Part shown: piece after piece, positions 1 through 9,330 of the stretch
How the letters are laid out: every line of letters begins with the position of its first letter
Numbering within the stretch: position 1 is the stretch's first letter
Assembly: GCA_018398805.1 (NCBI GenBank)
Contig: JAGFBZ010000860.1
Span: 477,501-541,500 of the forward strand
Direction of reading: 5' to 3'
Length of the DNA stretch: 64,000 nt
From: Hirundichthys speculiger
Lineage: Eukaryota; Chordata; Actinopteri; Beloniformes; Exocoetidae
Made by a program: the position numbers and the translations under genes
The notes under the pieces: model-generated
The model's input: only the letters and a program-made list of their open reading frames with translations
Database searches by the model: none
What the model was told of the DNA's origin: nothing

Positions 1-2548
1 AGGTAACGCTGGGATGATGTCTATATATACAGGTGGAGGTAGGTCAACGCTGGGATGACGTCTATATAGACAGGTGGAGGTAAACGCTGGGATGACGTCT
101 ATATAGACAGGTGGAGGTCAAAGCTGGGATGACGTCTATATAGACAGGTGGAGGTAAACGCTGGGATGACGTCTATATAGACAGGTGGAGGTAAATGCTG
201 GGATGATGTCTATATATACAGGTGGAGGTCAACGCTGGGATGACGTCTATATAGACAGGTGGAGGTAAACGCTGGGATGACGTCTATATAGACAGGTGGA
301 GGTAAACGCTGGGATGACGTCTATATAGACAGGTGGAGGTCAACGCTGGGATGACGTCTATATAGACAGGTGGAGGTCAACGCTGGGATGACATCTATAT
401 AGACAGGTGGAGGACAAGGCTGGGATGATGTCTATATATACAGGTGGAGGTCAATGCTGGGATGACGTCTATATAGACAGGTGGAGGTAAACGCTGGGAT
501 GACGTCTATATAGACAGGTGTAGGTCAACGCTGGGATGACGTCTATATAGACAGGTGGAGGTAAACGCTGGGATGACGTCTATATAGACAGGTGGAGGTC
601 AACGCTGGGATGACGTCTATATAGACAGGTGGAGGTCAACGCTGGGATGACGTCTATATAGACAGGTGGAGGTCAACGCTGGGATGACGTCTATATAGAC
701 AGACAGGTGGAGGTAAACGCTGGGATGACGTCTATATAGACAGGTGGAGGTAAACGCTGGGATGACGTCTATATATAGACAGGTGGAGGTAAACGCTGGG
801 ATGACGTCTATATAGACAGGTGGAGGTCAACGCTGGGATGACGTCTATATAGACAGGTGGAGGTAAACGCTGGGATGACGTCTATATAGACAGGTGGAGG
901 TAAAACGCTGGGATGACGTCTATATAGACAGGTGGAGGTCAACGCTGGGATGACGTCTATATAGACAGGTGGAGGTCAACGCTGGGATGACGTCTATATA
1001 GACAGGTGGAGGTCAACGCTGGGATGACGTCTATATAGACAGGTGGAGGTCAAACGCTGGGATGACGTCTATATAGACAGGTGGAGGTAAACGCTGGGAT
1101 GACGTCTATATAGACAGGTGGAGGTAAACGCTGGGATGACGTCTATATAGACAGGTGGAGGTCAACGCTGGGATGACGTCTATATAGACAGGTGGAGGTA
1201 AACGCTGGGATGACGTCTATATAGACAGGTGGAGGTCAACGCTGGGATGACGTCTATATAGACAGGTGGAGGTAAACGCTGGGATGACGTCTATATAGAC
1301 AGGTGGAGGTAAATGCTGGGATGATGTCTATATAGACAGGTGGAGGTCAACGCTGGGATGACGTCTATATAGACAGGTGGAGGTAAACGCTGGGATGACG
1401 TCTATATAGACAGGTGGAGGTAAACGCTGGGATGACGTCTATATAGACAGGTGGAGGTCAACTCTGGGATGACGTCTATATAGACAGGTGGAGGTCAACG
1501 CTGGGATGACATCTATATAGACAGGTGGAGGTCAACGCTGGGATGACGTCTATATAGACAGGTGGAGGTCAAACGCTGGGATGACGTCTATATAGACAGG
1601 TGGAGGTCAAACGCTGGGGATGACGTCTATATAGACAGGTGGAGGGTCAACGCTGGGATGACGTCTATATAGACAGGTGGAGGTCAACGCTGGGATGACG
1701 TCTATATAGACAGGGGGAGGTCAACGCTGGGATGACGTCTATATAGACGGGTGGAGGTCAACGCTGGGATGACGTCTGTATAGACAGGTGGAGGTCAACG
1801 CTGGGATGACGTCTATATAGACAGGTGGAGGTAAATGCTGGGATGACGTCTATATAGACAGGTGGAGGTAAACGCTGGGATGACGTCTATATAGACAGGT
1901 GGAGGTAAACGCTGGGATGACGTCTATATAGACAGGTGTAGGTCAACGCTGGGATGACGTCTATATAGATAGGTGTAGGTAAACGCTGGGATGACGTTTA
2001 TATAGACAGGTGGAGGAAAACGCTGGGATGAAGTCTATATAGACAGGTGTAGGTCAACGCTGGGATGACGTCTATATAGACAGGTGGAGGTAAACGCTGG
2101 GATGACATCTATATAGTCAGGTGTAGGTCAACGCTGGGATGACGTCTATATAGACAGGTGGAGGTCAACGCTGGGATGACGTCTATATAGACAGGTGGAG
2201 GTAAACATTGGGATGACGTCTATATAGACAGGTGGAGGTCAATGCTGGGATGACGTCTATATAGACAGGTGGAGGTCAACGCTGGGATGACGTCTATATA
2301 GACAGGTGGAGGTAAACATTGGGATGACGTCTATATAGACAGGTGGAGGTCAACGCTGGGATGACGTCTATATAGACAGGTGGGGGTAAATGCTGGGATG
2401 ACATCTATATAGACAGGTGGAGGTAAACGCTGGGATGACGTCTATATAGACAGGTGGAGGTCAACGCTGGGATGATGTCTATATAGACAGGTGGAGGTCA
2501 ACGCTGGGATGACGTCTATATAGACAGGTGGAGGTAAACGCTGGGATG
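1..2548. repeat. 37-bp tandem satellite, about 68 copies, open at the left edge
   Basis: Near-identical head-to-tail monomers of 37 bp fill this interval. Each monomer has a 25-bp part running from ACAGGTGGAGG to CTGGGATG, followed by a 12-bp part ACGTCTATATAG. The junction of monomers creates the perfect palindrome GTCTATATAGAC, next to a CRE-like TGACGTC. The main variation is A or C after GGAGGT (GGTAAACG or GGTCAACG). Rarer monomers carry GATGATGTC with TATATATACAG, and a few have 1-4 bp indels (near 701 and 774). There are no unique spacers, so this is not a CRISPR array. The array continues beyond base 1, so its true length is unknown. A single unexpanded copy of the 25-bp part lies at 24549-24573. 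Confidence 0.97.
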
Positions 2549-2753
2549 GTCAGAGGGTGGAACTGCGGGTAGCTCTGGAAAGTCTGGCCTGCAAACATAT
2601 ATAGAAAAAGAGAAATTGCCTAATGTCTTGAGAAACTGCTTAAGTATATCCACATAATCTTCTTTCCTAATGATGGCATCTGTTTTTGAGGTGCACTAGT
2701 CTCTCCTGGAGCAACACAGCCGCACAACATGATGCTGCCCACCCCATCCCCAA
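2549..2753. repeat. Flank of the dispersed repeat that gave rise to the satellite
   Basis: About the first 90 bases after the array match the sequence after the unexpanded copy near 24574. Shared landmarks are GGAACTGC, TCTGGCCTGCAAACATA and an A-rich AGAAAAAGAG-like stretch. The satellite is therefore embedded in, and expanded from, a dispersed repeat. The rest, up to the TSD of the next element, has no recognisable content. Confidence 0.7.
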
Positions 2754-3074
2754 TAGTGATGCAACGGTACCTGGTAAAATACCGAACCGTTCGGTACGAC
2801 CTGCACGGGACAATACGCTTTTATGTCCCGCTGTATTTATGTTCCAATAACTGTATTGGACTTGCACGTAAGCGTGCGTGCCTTTTAGGCAACAGGCCCG
2901 CCTCTGAATGTCAATGTCCACTCGCCTCCGTTCACTCACAGTGACCAGGCGATCACACTTTGGCCGGTTGCCTGCAGCTCATAGACGCAGGTAATGGGGG
3001 GAAAAAAAAAAAAACAAGCAGGCATGGTCAGCGGTAGCAAAGAAATTGGGAGAAAACTTATTTAAATCGCTGCT

Positions 3075-3686
3075 ACTTGCAGCTCCCAGAGTTTACCGAA
3101 CGTAAACATGCAGTATTTCGGTTTGAAAGCGGTGTGTCCGAGCTGCTCTGCCATTGGTTATCGCTTGGCATCTTCCTGGCATCCCATTGGCTAAGAGGGC
3201 CCCTTGTCTGTATGAGCGTAACCCAGCAACCCAGGTAAATGAACAATTTTACCTCCGACAAGGAGGTTATGTTTTTGCCGGGGTTTATCTGCCTGTCTGT
3301 GTTCAAGATAACTCAAAAAGTTATGGATGGATTTTGATGAAATTTTCCGGAGTTGTCGGAAATGTGAAAAGGAAGAACTGATTTCATTTTGGGTGTGATC
3401 CAGAAGAAATCCTGGATTCTGGATCACTTTCAAATTTTCAATAATTGTTGCGCTTGGTGGAGGTCTGTGCTCTCCGAGTGCTTTTCTAGTTCTGACATGT
3501 ATTTTCTACAGGTTTTTATGTCATTTCATGTATTATTTATAATTTATAAAAAAATTTATGTCCTAATTTTGGGGGGCTTGGAACGGATTAGGGCATTTAC
3601 ATGGAAAACATGTCTCTACTTAAGAAATTTTCAGGTTACGAAACTACTTCCAGAACCAATTAATTTCATATGTAGAGATACCACTG
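3075..3686 (-). mobile_element. Mariner/Tigger-like MITE fragment, nested
   Basis: The right end reads ...GATACCACTG before TA. The interior just before it (TTACGAAACTACTTCCAGAACCAATTAA in reverse sense) matches the start of the element at 39938, and CCGAACGTAAACAT plus GCTGCTCTGCCATTGG match around 40430-40460. TA next to CAGTGG-type ends is typical of Tc1/mariner-class elements. The left end is not defined. This copy lacks most of the interior seen at 39938-40480 and has another repeat inserted at 3251-3490. Confidence 0.6.
3251..3490 (+). repeat. Unclassified dispersed repeat with ACCTCC / GGAGGT ends (copy 1)
   Basis: It starts ACCTCCGACAAGGAGGTTATG and ends CTTGGTGGAGGTCTGTGCTC...TTTTCTAGT. 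The ends are partly inverted copies of each other (ACCTCCaccAAG versus CTTGGTGGAGGT). Other copies lie at 28632-28882 (reverse), 45788-46357 and 62300-62693. This copy lacks the middle part carried by the last two. No protein is recognisable. I know the sequence type as common in fish and invertebrate genomes but cannot assign its class. Confidence 0.75.
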
Positions 3687-3831
3687 TACATCATTTTAGA
3701 GAAATTAATTGTCACTTTATGCTCAAAACACATATCGAAACTGTACCGAATCTGTACCGAAACCGTGACACAAAAATCGAGGTATGGACCGTACCATGAG
3801 CCACCTGTACCGTTGCAACCCTAATCCCCAA

Positions 3832-4689
3832 GTGTCGGGATGGTCTTCTGAGTCCTGCAAGCTTCCTCCTTTTTCCTCCAAACATAACAATGATCAATAT
3901 AACCAGAGAGTTTGCTTTTACTCTCATCAGACCAGACCAGAGGGCATGTCTCCAAAACTTAAGGTCTCTGTCTCCATTTAAACCTGTAGCTGTTTTCTTT
4001 TTATTTTTCCATTCTGATTTTGGAGCAGGAACTTTTTATCCTGCAAGTACAGAATGTCTTTTACCGTGGATTAAGATGCTCTCTTACTGGTGTCATCCTG
4101 CATCTTTAGAAGGTCCTTTGCACCACAGCTGTGCCTTGGAATAAATGTTTTCCTGATGGCCGTGTGCTCCCATGGTATTTCTACAGGACTGTATTGTTTG
4201 ATTATATGAATGTGGGACATTCAGGCATCTCTATCCGAAAGGATGAATCAGGCTTATAAAGGTCCACTATCTCTCTCCTGACGTCTCAGTCGATCTCTTT
4301 TGAGTTTCTTCTGCTTTCATGCAAAGAGGCTCTTGATTTTGAAGGTGTGCCTCAAAAACATCTCCACACTTCTTCCCCTATTTAACTCAGGTGACGTCAC
4401 TAAGCCTATCAGAAGTTTCAAATGTCGAAACATCATCACGTGGACTTCTCTAAATTGTTAAAAGGCCACAATCAACAGAACAAAAAACATCTTTTAGAAT
4501 TTATTCTCTCATGTTCTGACATTTTGGAAGTGTCTTAGGCGGGAATAATAACTACGTAAGACAGGAAACAGTTGCTCAGTTTTAATGTCAGGCGGGGGGG
4601 GGTTGCCTTTTTCTAACCTAAATCTTGTTTGTTGCCCATGTAGTTTTTGCTGTCTTTTTTTTAATTTTTTTATTTTTGAACACTTTCTG
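3832..4689. other. Gene-free stretch with one consensus CRE
   Basis: No coding region or repeat family was recognised. The palindrome TGACGTCA, a full cAMP-response element, occurs at 4392-4399. An isolated 8-mer can occur by chance. The rest is AT-rich with short T and G runs. Confidence 0.4.
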
Positions 4690-4985
4690 CTCTCCTCTCT
4701 GATGCATCATCACCATCATCCTTTAAAATAACTTCATCACCAAACCTTCTTTCAATTGTTGGAATGAAAAGCTTGGAGAACAAAGCTTCCTTCTTCACCC
4801 CTTCACCAGTTTAGATTAATGATTCATCACTGAATATCTCTTTTATCTGATCATCTGCAGTCCATGACTGTTTCTCTTCAGCCCACTGTAACCTGGGTTT
4901 CTTCCGTTTATGCATTAATGATGATTTTAGGTTTAGCTATTCAGTATTGTAAATCTTATTTACTTCGCCATTACAGTTCCATTAC
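4690..4985 (-). pseudogene. Tc1-like transposase remnant, copy A
   Basis: Read on the minus strand, one frame gives KRKKPRLQWAEEKQSW followed by TADDQIKEIFSDES and then a stop. This is the Tc1/mariner transposase catalytic region, where the FSDES aspartate is the second acidic residue of the DDE triad. Nothing of the N-terminal DNA-binding part or the final catalytic Asp/Glu is seen. The sequence is decayed and aligns with copy B next to it. Confidence 0.72.
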
Positions 4986-4999
4986 AAGATGCGGCATCC

Positions 5000-5400
5000 C
5001 GCTGGAAACCAACTTATTACCAAACCTGCTTTCGAGTGATAAAATGAAAACGATGTCCAGAATTTCAGTGTCCGCCTTTGCATTTACTACCTCGGCCATC
5101 TCCCCCGGTCCTTTCAACCTCCAGTCATCGATGACTGTGGAAATGTTCTCTACAGGCAGTCGGCTATTTATATTTCAGTGGAACAGCACCAATCAAAAGT
5201 TTTTTGCCATCATCTCCTTGACTAATGCAGATTTGTGATTCATCGCTGAATATCACTTTTATCCAATCATCCACAGTCCCGTGGCTGCTTCTCTTTAGCC
5301 CACCCTAACCTTGTTTTCTTCTGTTTAGGTTTTAATGATGGTTTATTTTGGCTTTTATGTGTGTAAATCCTATTTCCCTCAGCTTATTTCTTTTAGTTCC
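5000..5400 (-). pseudogene. Tc1-like transposase remnant, copy B
   Basis: Minus-strand translation gives KPKQKKTRLGWAKEKQ, then after a frame change TVDDWIKVIFSDESQ and ICISQGDDGK. That is the canonical Tc1 segment around the second catalytic aspartate. Stops and at least one frameshift follow. The same block, more diverged, lies immediately downstream at 4690-4985. The two pieces may be a local duplication or two independent insertions. Confidence 0.78.
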
Positions 5401-5631
5401 TGTCATGAACACTGACTACTGCTTCTACCATTTTTTTTTCACTTGTGTGCTTTTTCTGGTCTTAAAAGAAGATTGCTTTGAGCCTTCAGTACTGACACTT
5501 TGACTACTTGTATGTATCCCTTTTTATAATCTGCAGGTTTGTTTGTACCTTCCCTTAGTTTTTTATTCAGATGCCTGGAAATAGCCAGTGTTTTGACTAG
5601 AGGTGAGCGATTTTATCGATTCTGCGATATA

Positions 5632-6072
5632 CAGTGATCCTCCACACTTCGCGGTCTCAGTACATCGCGGAAGTTTCAAAAATATTCATAGAAAAAAATA
5701 TTCGAAAAAAATTCAAACGAAGCGCGCGAAGCTGAAGCGAAACCCATCACATCAAGAACGAGTCTCAGGAAGCAACAAGAGCCGACACGGGAGGCCCCAT
5801 GAACGAATATCGAGGCCTGTGATTGGCTGCTATGACGGACATTACTGTGTCGTCGGTTGTCTTGATGCTGATTGGCTGACACGCGTCCCCGCATCTCCCA
5901 TCTTTTGCTCTCGTCAGCTACGCACAGAGGAGAGATCGTCAAAGTGAGAGTACCTTCCGTAGATTTTGCGTATGCGAGTACATGTATACTGCATGTACAT
6001 GTACATATACATGTACATCCACATCGCTGTTTTCACCATTCGCAGGGGGGTCACAGCCCCCATTAACCGCGA
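5632..6072 (+). mobile_element. Tigger/pogo-like MITE, nested; right end degraded
   Basis: The left end is CAGTGATCCTCCACACTTCG next to TA, inside the host string GCGATATA. The right part contains CCCCCATTAACCGCGA and then rejoins host sequence TCGATATTTTATTTCCCC. Homology to 37832-38340 covers the AGTACATCGCGGAAG start and the block GGCCTGTGATTGGCTGCTATG. The inverted right terminus is missing. A palindrome-rich run of ACATGTAC units occurs near 5975-6020. Confidence 0.75.
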
Positions 6073-6249
6073 TCGATATTTTATTTCCCCAGATAGTATC
6101 CATTTTTCAGCCGCGGTGATATTCTAAGCTTCTTTCAAAACCCCCGTGTCCCACCTTTAAAAGCTTGCAAGCAGAAATTTGCACTGTTTAAATAAATGAA
6201 ACTTTGTACCTTTAAAATCTTTCAGAAAATGATGTAAATGTATTGTAAG

Positions 6250-7369
6250 TAGGTCTGGGCAGGTTAACGTGTTTTCGCGTTAACACATTAATTTATTAAT
6301 GCCGACATTTATTGTATTGTGCGTTAACGCATGTTGCTCACATGCTTTTGTTTTGAAAAGTCTGTTACTGGCTGCTGCAGAACCGGAAAACCAGTAAACA
6401 TAAGGAAAAGCTAAAACAGACATGGAGAACGGTAAAAATCCGTGAACTTTACAGTTCGGGTAGCAACTCAGGTAGCAATATTAACAATTCTGTATGAAAA
6501 CAAAAATTCTGGACAGCAACAAAACTTTCGCGTCATTCCTCCATGTTACATCAGATCTGCTCCATGTGTTCACTGTCCTGCTGTTCTCTAGCTGGTTACT
6601 TCAGTGCAGCTCCATCTAGTGGCACAGATGTGTAATGACAACAGAAAGTCCAGTCCTCGATTATAAAATAAATTCAGTACTTTGGCCCGTTTTTTAATTT
6701 CGTATTTTTGATCCAAGTCTAAAATTGAAATATAAATTTTTTTTGTGTTAGATTAAAAAAAGAAAAATGTAATAAAATGTCCCTTTTTAATTTTTGTTTT
6801 AATTTTTGATTGACAATTGAAAATGGAAAGAATGAATGATACATAGATTGGTAAAGTTACTGAACTTTAACATGGACATTTTCATTTTAAAGTTCTCCCA
6901 GACGGAGGATTCAACAGAAACAAGTTTATTTGTAACAACTGACAAGTTGAACTCCCCGTTAAAAGTTTCTGCTGTTACCTCAGAAATTACCTGTTTTAAT
7001 GTTCTGATTGTGCTGAGCCACAATCATTTTGTTGGATTTTGTTTGTAGACCTTTTTTTATTTTTCATAAAAACAGGATGACATTAATGCCCTGGCAGTAG
7101 CAATAAGCTTTATTTTATTTTACATTTTTTAAGATGAGATTTACACTAAATCTAAAATGTTACTGACAAGTGCTGATGTTAAAAGTGTTTGAACAACAAA
7201 TGTTATGGCACTTTAGTTCATATGGCAGCAGAACATCTAAATAAAATGACCTTTACACTACTTTTGAATTCATTATTTGATTTTGCGTATACAATGCGAT
7301 TAATCGTGATTAATCAGGGAAATCATGCGATTAATCACAATTAAAAATTTTAGTTGTTGCCCAGCCCTA
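6250..7369 (+). mobile_element. hAT element, TIR TAGGGCTGGGCA (family B), copy 1
   Basis: The ends are TAGGTCTGGGCAGGTTAACG and TTGTTGCCCAGCCCTA. The TSD is ATTGTAAG (6242-6249) and ATTGTAAT (7370-7377). The family-C sequence at 26180 shows the uninterrupted string GTATTGTAACATGAATAT, confirming insertion into a family-C element. The copy carries a 70-codon frame at 6836-7048 (+), with an overlapping antisense frame, that stays open in all four family-B copies. It also carries a CTCF-like CCATCTAGTGGCA at 6612-6624. Confidence 0.92.
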
Positions 7370-7455
7370 ATTGTAATATGAATATCGATATATATTGTAT
7401 CATGAGCTGAATATCGTGTATCGTATTGTGAGATTAGTGTATCACTTCAGCCCTA

Positions 7456-8069
7456 GTGTTGACCATATTCATTTGAAAGTTTTTAGATTTTTTTTTTTTT
7501 TTTTATCCTTTCCATTGTTTAAATGGACAGCTCTCTCGTTGACACCTGGGACAGGTTTGTTGGATAGAGTAGTAGGTCATCTGCCAGCTGAAAGGTCAGT
7601 AGTCTGACGTCTGAACAGACATGTCTGTGAGAAACACGTTGACCCCCGCAGTGCTCCGGACGGTTTTTCGACAGTAGACGCTTCAGAAATGTGATACTTC
7701 ACTCAAACTTGAAATAGACAACACCAAGGAGATGCTTGTTACACACAGAACTGCTTGAGGCCAGTCCCGGCGCTGCTGTCAGTTGTATAGCAGATACGTG
7801 GACCTCTGATCTCCATGTCAAGCCTGACTGCTCAGTTTTTAATTTTCAAAAGGTTCAAGATTTGCGGGCAAGACACAAAAAACTGACGGAGCTGAGAGCT
7901 GTTTGGATGGTCAGTTAACCCTTTAATGTTCAATCATGAATCCACCACTGCGTTTACTATCTTGACATGTCTGTTGTGGTCAGTTCAGTAGCTCAAACAA
8001 GAAGATGAAGCATTTAATACTAAATGCATGTGTCATTGGTTTAGATGGATCAGCTTTAACAAGTCTGTT
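7456..8069. other. No recognised feature
   Basis: This mixed-composition stretch contains a poly-T run near 7486-7504. No reading frame or repeat was recognised with confidence. Confidence 0.4.
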
Positions 8070-8360
8070 GTGGAGAGTTCAGTCCTGTCTGCTGTCATCT
8101 GTTGGAGGAGCATCAGAGACTTTAAGAGACTGAACAAACTGATGAAGAAGGCTGGCTCTGTTCTGGAGACTGATCTGGAGATGATAGAACTGATGTAGCA
8201 AAATAGGATACTTTATAGAATGAAGAACATCAAGGACAATCCTCTTCACAACACAGTGGTTCAGCAGCAGAGTGTCTTCAGTCAGAGGATCTTCAGATCT
8301 GCTGCAACACAGACGCTGCAGGAGATCCTTCCTGGACACAGCTGGAACCTTCTACAATTA
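8070..8360 (+). pseudogene. LINE reverse-transcriptase C-terminal fragment
   Basis: The plus-strand frame reads FKRLNKLMKKAGSVLETDLE, then a TAG stop at 8196-8198, then QNRILYRMKNIKDNPLHNT and SVFSQRIFRSA...LPGHS. The motif order (RLNKL..KAGSVL, then M...DNPLHNTV, then a basic R...LPG tail) is the segment after the catalytic core in non-LTR reverse transcriptases of the L2/Rex type. Only the tail is present and it is broken by a stop. The clade assignment is tentative. Confidence 0.72.
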
Positions 8361-9330
8361 ATCATTAGCAAAGCAAGGAGAGGTTTCTGTTTTGCATAAT
8401 TCATACACAAAGGAAAATCTAGTTGCTTTACAAAGGCATTAAGGTTTAAGAAAGATGAAACAATTTTTAAAAAATGAAATTAATAAAAACAACAATGCAT
8501 AATAAAATCACAAATAGATTTGGACAGAAAATGAATAGATGAATAGATAAGTAAAACTAAACAGAGGCTTGGGAAAACAGCAAAGTTTTCTGTTTAACTT
8601 TAAAAGTATCAAGATTTAATTTATTATCAGCAGGACGTTTATTCCATCTGTATGCAGCATAGTAGCTAAATGCATTTTCATCCTGCTTGGTCCTAACTGG
8701 AGGTTCTACCAGCTGACTGTCTCCTAAAGATCTCAGAGCCCTACTTGGGTTATGTTCAACAAGGAGACCAGAAATGTACTCTGGGCCCATATTTTGGCCC
8801 CTATGAAATCCGTAAAATTTTTTCTCAAATTCTGTTTAAATTTTGTTAATTTTCGGTGTTTTTTCGGGTTTTTAAATTTTGAGAATTCCGTTTTAAGCAT
8901 TTTATGCAAATTTAACCCCAAGACAGTATATAAGGTCATGAAATATAGACAATTTATGCAATTATAACAGTAAACTTTAATGTTTTTATACTTTTGAACA
9001 TATTGTGTTTTGTTTAAACATATTTAAACAAAACATTTGTTTTGTTGACAAAAAAATTCAAAAGTTCTTTTTATGTAATAAATAACTAAGAAAAAAGTTA
9101 ATCAAATAGGTAAAATCTATTTAAAGTGCAAAAAAGAAAGAAACATCAACAGCAGTAAACTAATCGTTTTTAGCTTGTTTAATTTCTTCTGTTATCAGAC
9201 AAATAGTTTGTCATAACGTTACTGGCAATTTTCAGGTATGTCATGACATTTCTCTTTGGGCCAGTCATTGTGTTCTTTGGCTTCTTTGTAACCTCTTCAG
9301 CAGGGCTGTAGAATGTTACGAAACTATCTT
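8361..9330. repeat. AT-rich interspersed repeat material, unclassified
   Basis: The stretch 8570-8770 resembles a repeat I recall from other fish genomes, and so does 8790-8900 (TTTTCGGTGTTTTTTCGGG with long A/T runs). No matching second copy was found in the window, no termini were located and no protein is encoded. The call rests on memory of similar sequences. Confidence 0.3.

Larger units (their letters stand above)
2754..3823. mobile_element. Non-autonomous hAT element, TIR TAGnGnTGCAACGGTAC
   Basis: The left end TAGTGATGCAACGGTACC is the reverse complement, with mismatches, of the right end GTACCGTTGCAACCCTA. The element is flanked by a perfect 8-bp TSD, ATCCCCAA, at 2746-2753 and 3824-3831. 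An 8-bp TSD and TAG-start termini are typical of the hAT superfamily. There is no transposase. Much of the interior is a mariner-like repeat (about 3075-3686), itself interrupted by an unclassified repeat (3251-3490). Confidence 0.88.
5598..7455. mobile_element. hAT element, TIR family TAGnGCTGTAGCGAT (family C), carrying two insertions
   Basis: It begins TAGAGGTGAGCGATTTTATC and ends GTATCACTTCAGCCCTA. The TSD is GTTTTGAC (5590-5597) and GTGTTGAC (7456-7463), 7 of 8 identical. The element's own sequence is 5598-5631, about 6073-6249 and 7378-7455. The rest is a Tigger-like element and a family-B hAT element. Related copies are at 32855-33502 and 44167-44925, with a fragment at 26037-26246. 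The interior is rich in CGATA/TATCG strings. No transposase is present. Confidence 0.86.

Noticed and set aside
1..2548. CRISPR-like array of short direct repeats
   Set aside because: Monomers are contiguous with no unique spacers, and the surrounding DNA is eukaryotic. It is a satellite.
3154..3433. Recurring frame at the ACCTCC repeat (also near 62179-62430)
   Set aside because: The similarity between the two is explained by the shared repeat. Other copies break the frame.
4392..4399. Consensus CRE as a promoter element
   Set aside because: A single 8-mer without other promoter features or an adjacent exon is not enough.
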